Of a stretch of DNA of 64,000 nucleotides, positions 61,553 to 64,000 are shown one piece after another. This DNA comes from Flavobacterium ranwuense (GTDB lineage: Bacteria; Bacteroidota; Bacteroidia; Flavobacteriales; Flavobacteriaceae), in the NCBI RefSeq assembly GCF_004349315.1, contig NZ_SMLH01000009.1, forward strand, positions 96,936-160,935. Reading direction: 5' to 3'. The notes beneath the pieces are model-generated. The model saw nothing but the letters and a program-made list of their open reading frames with translations, did not search any database and was not told the DNA's origin. Position 1 is the stretch's first letter; each line of letters opens with the position of its first letter. The position numbers were made by a program, and so were the translations under genes.

Positions 61553-61568
61553 GACTTTATAATTTAAG

Positions 61569-63515
61569 TTAAACTGTAAATACTTTTAATGTTTTATTGA
61601 TCTCTTCGTTCACAATAGCAGCAAATTCTTCTATTGTAACGCTGATATTTCCTTTTCCTTCCTGCCCATGACGACGGATAGATATAGTGCCATTTTTCTC
61701 TTCTTCCTCGCCTACTATCAACATAAACGGGGTTTTTTGCATTTCGGCATCCCTAATTTTCTTACCTATAGTCTCGTTTCTGTTGTCAATGAGGGCGCGA
61801 ATTTCGTGATTTTCTAGCAAATCTAAAACTTTTTTCGCATATATTTCATATTTCTCGCTCAAAGACAATATTATAGCTTGTTCCGGCATTAGCCAAAGAG
61901 GGAAATTTCCTGCTGTATGTTCTAATAAAATCGCAATAAATCGTTCCATAGATCCAAAAGGTGCTCTATGAATCATCACAGGTCTATGTAATTCGTTATC
62001 AGATCCTTTATACGTCAAATCAAAACGTTCTGGTAGGTTGTAATCCACTTGAATCGTTCCTAATTGCCATTGTCTTCCTAAAGCATCTTTTACCATGAAA
62101 TCCAATTTTGGACCATAGAAAGCTGCTTCGCCGTATTCAACAACAGTATTCAATCCTTTGTCGGCAGCGGCATTGATAATGGCATTTTCTGCTTTTTCCC
62201 AGTTTTCATCGGTACCTATATACTTATCTCTATTTTCTTTATCTCTCAAAGAAATCTGAGCTGTAAAGTTTTCAAATCCTAATGAACCGAATACATATAG
62301 TACCAAGTCAATTACTTTCTTAAACTCTTCATCCAGCTGTTCCGGAGTACAAAAAATATGGGCATCATCTTGAGTAAAACCTCTTACACGAGTCAAACCG
62401 TGTAATTCACCACTCTGTTCGTATCTGTAAACTGTACCAAACTCAGCATAACGTTTCGGTAAATCTTTGTATGACCAAGGACGTACATTGTATATTTCGC
62501 AGTGATGAGGGCAGTTCATTGGTTTCAATAAAAACTCTTCTCCTTCAGCTGGAGTACTTATAGGTTGGAAACTATCTGCACCGTATTTTGCATAATGTCC
62601 TGAAGTTACATATAATTCTTTCTGACCTATATGTGGCGTAACCACTTGCTCATATCCGCCTTTTTTCTGTGCTTTTTTCAAGAACTGTTCTAGGCGATCT
62701 CTCAAAGCTGCTCCTTTAGGCAACCACAATGGCAAACCTGCGCCTACTTTTTGTGAAAATGCAAACAGTTCAAGTTCCTTCCCTAGCTTTCTATGGTCAC
62801 GACGTTTTGCCTCTTCCAGTAATTCCAGATATTCAGTTAGATCCTTTTGTTTAGGAAACGAAGTTCCATAAACACGAGTCAACTGTTTGTTTTTTTCATC
62901 ACCACGCCAGTAGGCTCCGGCAACACTCATGATTTTCATTGCCTTGATAATTCCGGTATTTGGAATATGACCACCACGACATAAATCAGTAAATGTATCA
63001 TGATCGCAAAACGTAATTGTCCCGTCCTCAAGATTGGTAATCAGCTCTGTTTTGTAAACGTTGTCCTTATATAGTTCCAAAGCTTCAGCTTTAGAAACTG
63101 GGCGTAGTTTAAATTCATGCTTGCCTCTTGAAATTTCAAGAATACGATCTTCGATTTTTTTAAAGTCGGCATCTGTGATTTTCTGGTCTTCAAAATCTAC
63201 GTCGTAATAAAATCCATTAGATATTGCTGGTCCAAGAGTTAATTTTATCCCAGGATACATTTCTTCAAGAACCTGCGCCATTACGTGTGAAGTCGAATGC
63301 CAAAAAGCTTTTTTTCCGCCTTCGTCATTCCATGTATATAATATAAGACTGCCGTCCGTCGTCAAAGGAGTTGTTGTTTCCACAGTTGTACCATCAAAAG
63401 AAGCCGAAATTACATTTCTGGCAAATCCTTCACTAATGCTCTTGGCAACATCCATAGGAGTTGTCCCTGGAGCAAATTCTTTAACTGACCCGTCGGGCAA
63501 AGTAATCTTAATCAT
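61569..63515 (-). CDS. thrS: Threonyl-tRNA synthetase
   Basis: 648-residue class II synthetase that charges tRNA-Thr. N-terminal TGS domain (1-60), editing domain with [13 protein letters not shown] (His at 73/77) and [17 protein letters not shown], catalytic core with zinc ligands in [14 protein letters not shown] and [20 protein letters not shown], and C-terminal anticodon-binding domain (about 545-648). It is the first gene of the operon. A full consensus promoter is at 63536-63566. Confidence 0.98.
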   Translation of the reverse strand: MIKITLPDGSVKEFAPGTTPMDVAKSISEGFARNVISASFDGTTVETTTPLTTDGSLILYTWNDEGGKKAFWHSTSHVMAQVLEEMYPGIKLTLGPAISNGFYYDVDFEDQKITDADFKKIEDRILEISRGKHEFKLRPVSKAEALELYKDNVYKTELITNLEDGTITFCDHDTFTDLCRGGHIPNTGIIKAMKIMSVAGAYWRGDEKNKQLTRVYGTSFPKQKDLTEYLELLEEAKRRDHRKLGKELELFAFSQKVGAGLPLWLPKGAALRDRLEQFLKKAQKKGGYEQVVTPHIGQKELYVTSGHYAKYGADSFQPISTPAEGEEFLLKPMNCPHHCEIYNVRPWSYKDLPKRYAEFGTVYRYEQSGELHGLTRVRGFTQDDAHIFCTPEQLDEEFKKVIDLVLYVFGSLGFENFTAQISLRDKENRDKYIGTDENWEKAENAIINAAADKGLNTVVEYGEAAFYGPKLDFMVKDALGRQWQLGTIQVDYNLPERFDLTYKGSDNELHRPVMIHRAPFGSMERFIAILLEHTAGNFPLWLMPEQAIILSLSEKYEIYAKKVLDLLENHEIRALIDNRNETIGKKIRDAEMQKTPFMLIVGEEEEKNGTISIRRHGQEGKGNISVTIEEFAAIVNEEINKTLKVFTV

Positions 63516-63535
63516 TGTTTGTTATTTTAAGAATG

Positions 63536-63566
63536 CAAATATAGACCATTACAAAAATACATACAA
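63536..63566 (-). promoter_or_regulatory. Promoter of the thrS operon
   Basis: Minus strand: TTG (63566-63564), 20-nt spacer, TATATTTG (63543-63536), 20 nt before the thrS ATG. The leader is short, so no large regulatory leader (T-box or operator hairpin) fits between promoter and gene. Confidence 0.82.
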
Positions 63567-64000
63567 TATATATGTAAGGTTTGTTACTATATAGGTGTAA
63601 AAACAAAATAGGTACACATTATATATAGGTAAAGAGCAATTTTTTTTGTTTAGGAGCTATTTCCCGCTATTCGTTACAAATGAAATTCACTGAAGTCTAA
63701 TAAAAATAAAAGTATAGTGAGTAATTTTTTCTTTCGTGAAAGAAACGAGAGAGAAGAATTTTCACTGTTGTCGGGGCTAGGAGAGTGGTTTTGGTTAGTT
63801 ATATTTCGCTTAAATCATCCGTAATGCTGAGTAATTGGGAATATTGAATAAAAAGGAGGATAAAGATAAAGGATACGTATATATAGTATAGAGTTGATAA
63901 AAGGAGGGTTTGGTGTGTTTTTCGGTTCTTCTTTTTAATTTAGTCAAAAAACTTTGTCATTCAAGAATCATGTTTTCAGCGAGTTAAAGTTTGGGTTAAT
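63567..64000. other. Gap with no supported gene up to the window edge
   Basis: About 430 nt upstream of thrS. A perfect short palindrome TTTCTTTC-GT-GAAAGAAA lies at 63728-63745. Otherwise AT- and purine-rich sequence without an open frame of note or an RNA gene that I could recognise. Confidence 0.5.

Noticed and set aside
63728..63745. Palindrome TTTCTTTC-GT-GAAAGAAA as an operator
   Set aside because: Low-complexity, far upstream of thrS and without a promoter nearby; kept only as a note.

Overview
The window looks like the chromosome of a flavobacterium (Bacteroidetes, Flavobacteriaceae, most like the genus Flavobacterium). The DNA is AT-rich. Start codons lack clear Shine-Dalgarno sequences, and many intergenic regions carry the Bacteroidetes -7 box TAnnTTTG. 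The two best promoters also have a TTG 20-21 nt upstream (tRNA operon, thrS); the transketolase promoter matches as well. Typical gene content includes a split transketolase, DUF4252 proteins behind an ECF sigma factor, many Cys-anchored lipoproteins and a BluB-CobT fusion. No phage, intact insertion sequence, CRISPR array or rRNA was seen.

Layout. 1-3174 (-): TetR regulator, ABC1/AarF kinase, a 44-aa DUF2256 zinc-ribbon protein that the ORF size cutoff would miss, and a DASH cryptochrome cut by the window edge. 3289-11386: mixed housekeeping genes (TIGR01777 epimerase, YceI, thioesterase, RmuC, RNA modification enzymes, a methyltransferase). 11388-21382: vitamin B12 region. An ABC importer (-) faces a salvage operon (+): CobU, a Dph6-like ATPase, BluB-CobT fusion, CobS, CobC. 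A cobalamin riboswitch then controls a BtuB-like TonB receptor. 21547-25261: S41 protease, then an ECF sigma/anti-sigma-like/DUF4252 operon. 25997-26305: tRNA-Leu and two identical tRNA-Lys. 26433-35655: aroK, PRTase, S4 protein, lipoproteins, split transketolase and small stress or membrane proteins. 36291-36508: a REP-type inverted repeat around a 16-codon relic of a RAYT transposase. 37369-37466: a candidate structured RNA just before tgt. 37621-43541: tgt, LptF/G-like permease, DMT transporter, accA, dnaB. 43783-46299: an operon ending in a NarL-type two-component pair. 47653-54808: a nitrogen-storage neighbourhood (asparagine synthetase B-like protein, glutaminase, cyanophycin synthetase, cyanophycinase, isoaspartyl peptidase). 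55940-59762: small uncharacterised genes behind a shared palindromic operator, beside a second two-component pair. 60166-63515 (-): thrS-infC-rpmI-rplT, with infC starting at AUA.

How the genes fit together. The B12 genes give uptake (outer-membrane receptor, lipoprotein, permease, ATPase), lower-ligand synthesis (BluB) and nucleotide-loop assembly (CobU, CobT, CobS, CobC). Corrin-ring synthesis is not seen here, which fits a salvager. The cyanophycin genes form a full make, cut and hydrolyse pathway for an Asp/Arg polymer. The most novel-looking item is the small-gene cluster at 55.9-57.2 kb. Three promoters carry TTACGG-N4-CCGTAA or a degenerate form 20-21 nt upstream of the -7 box, and the adjacent two-component system is the natural candidate regulator.
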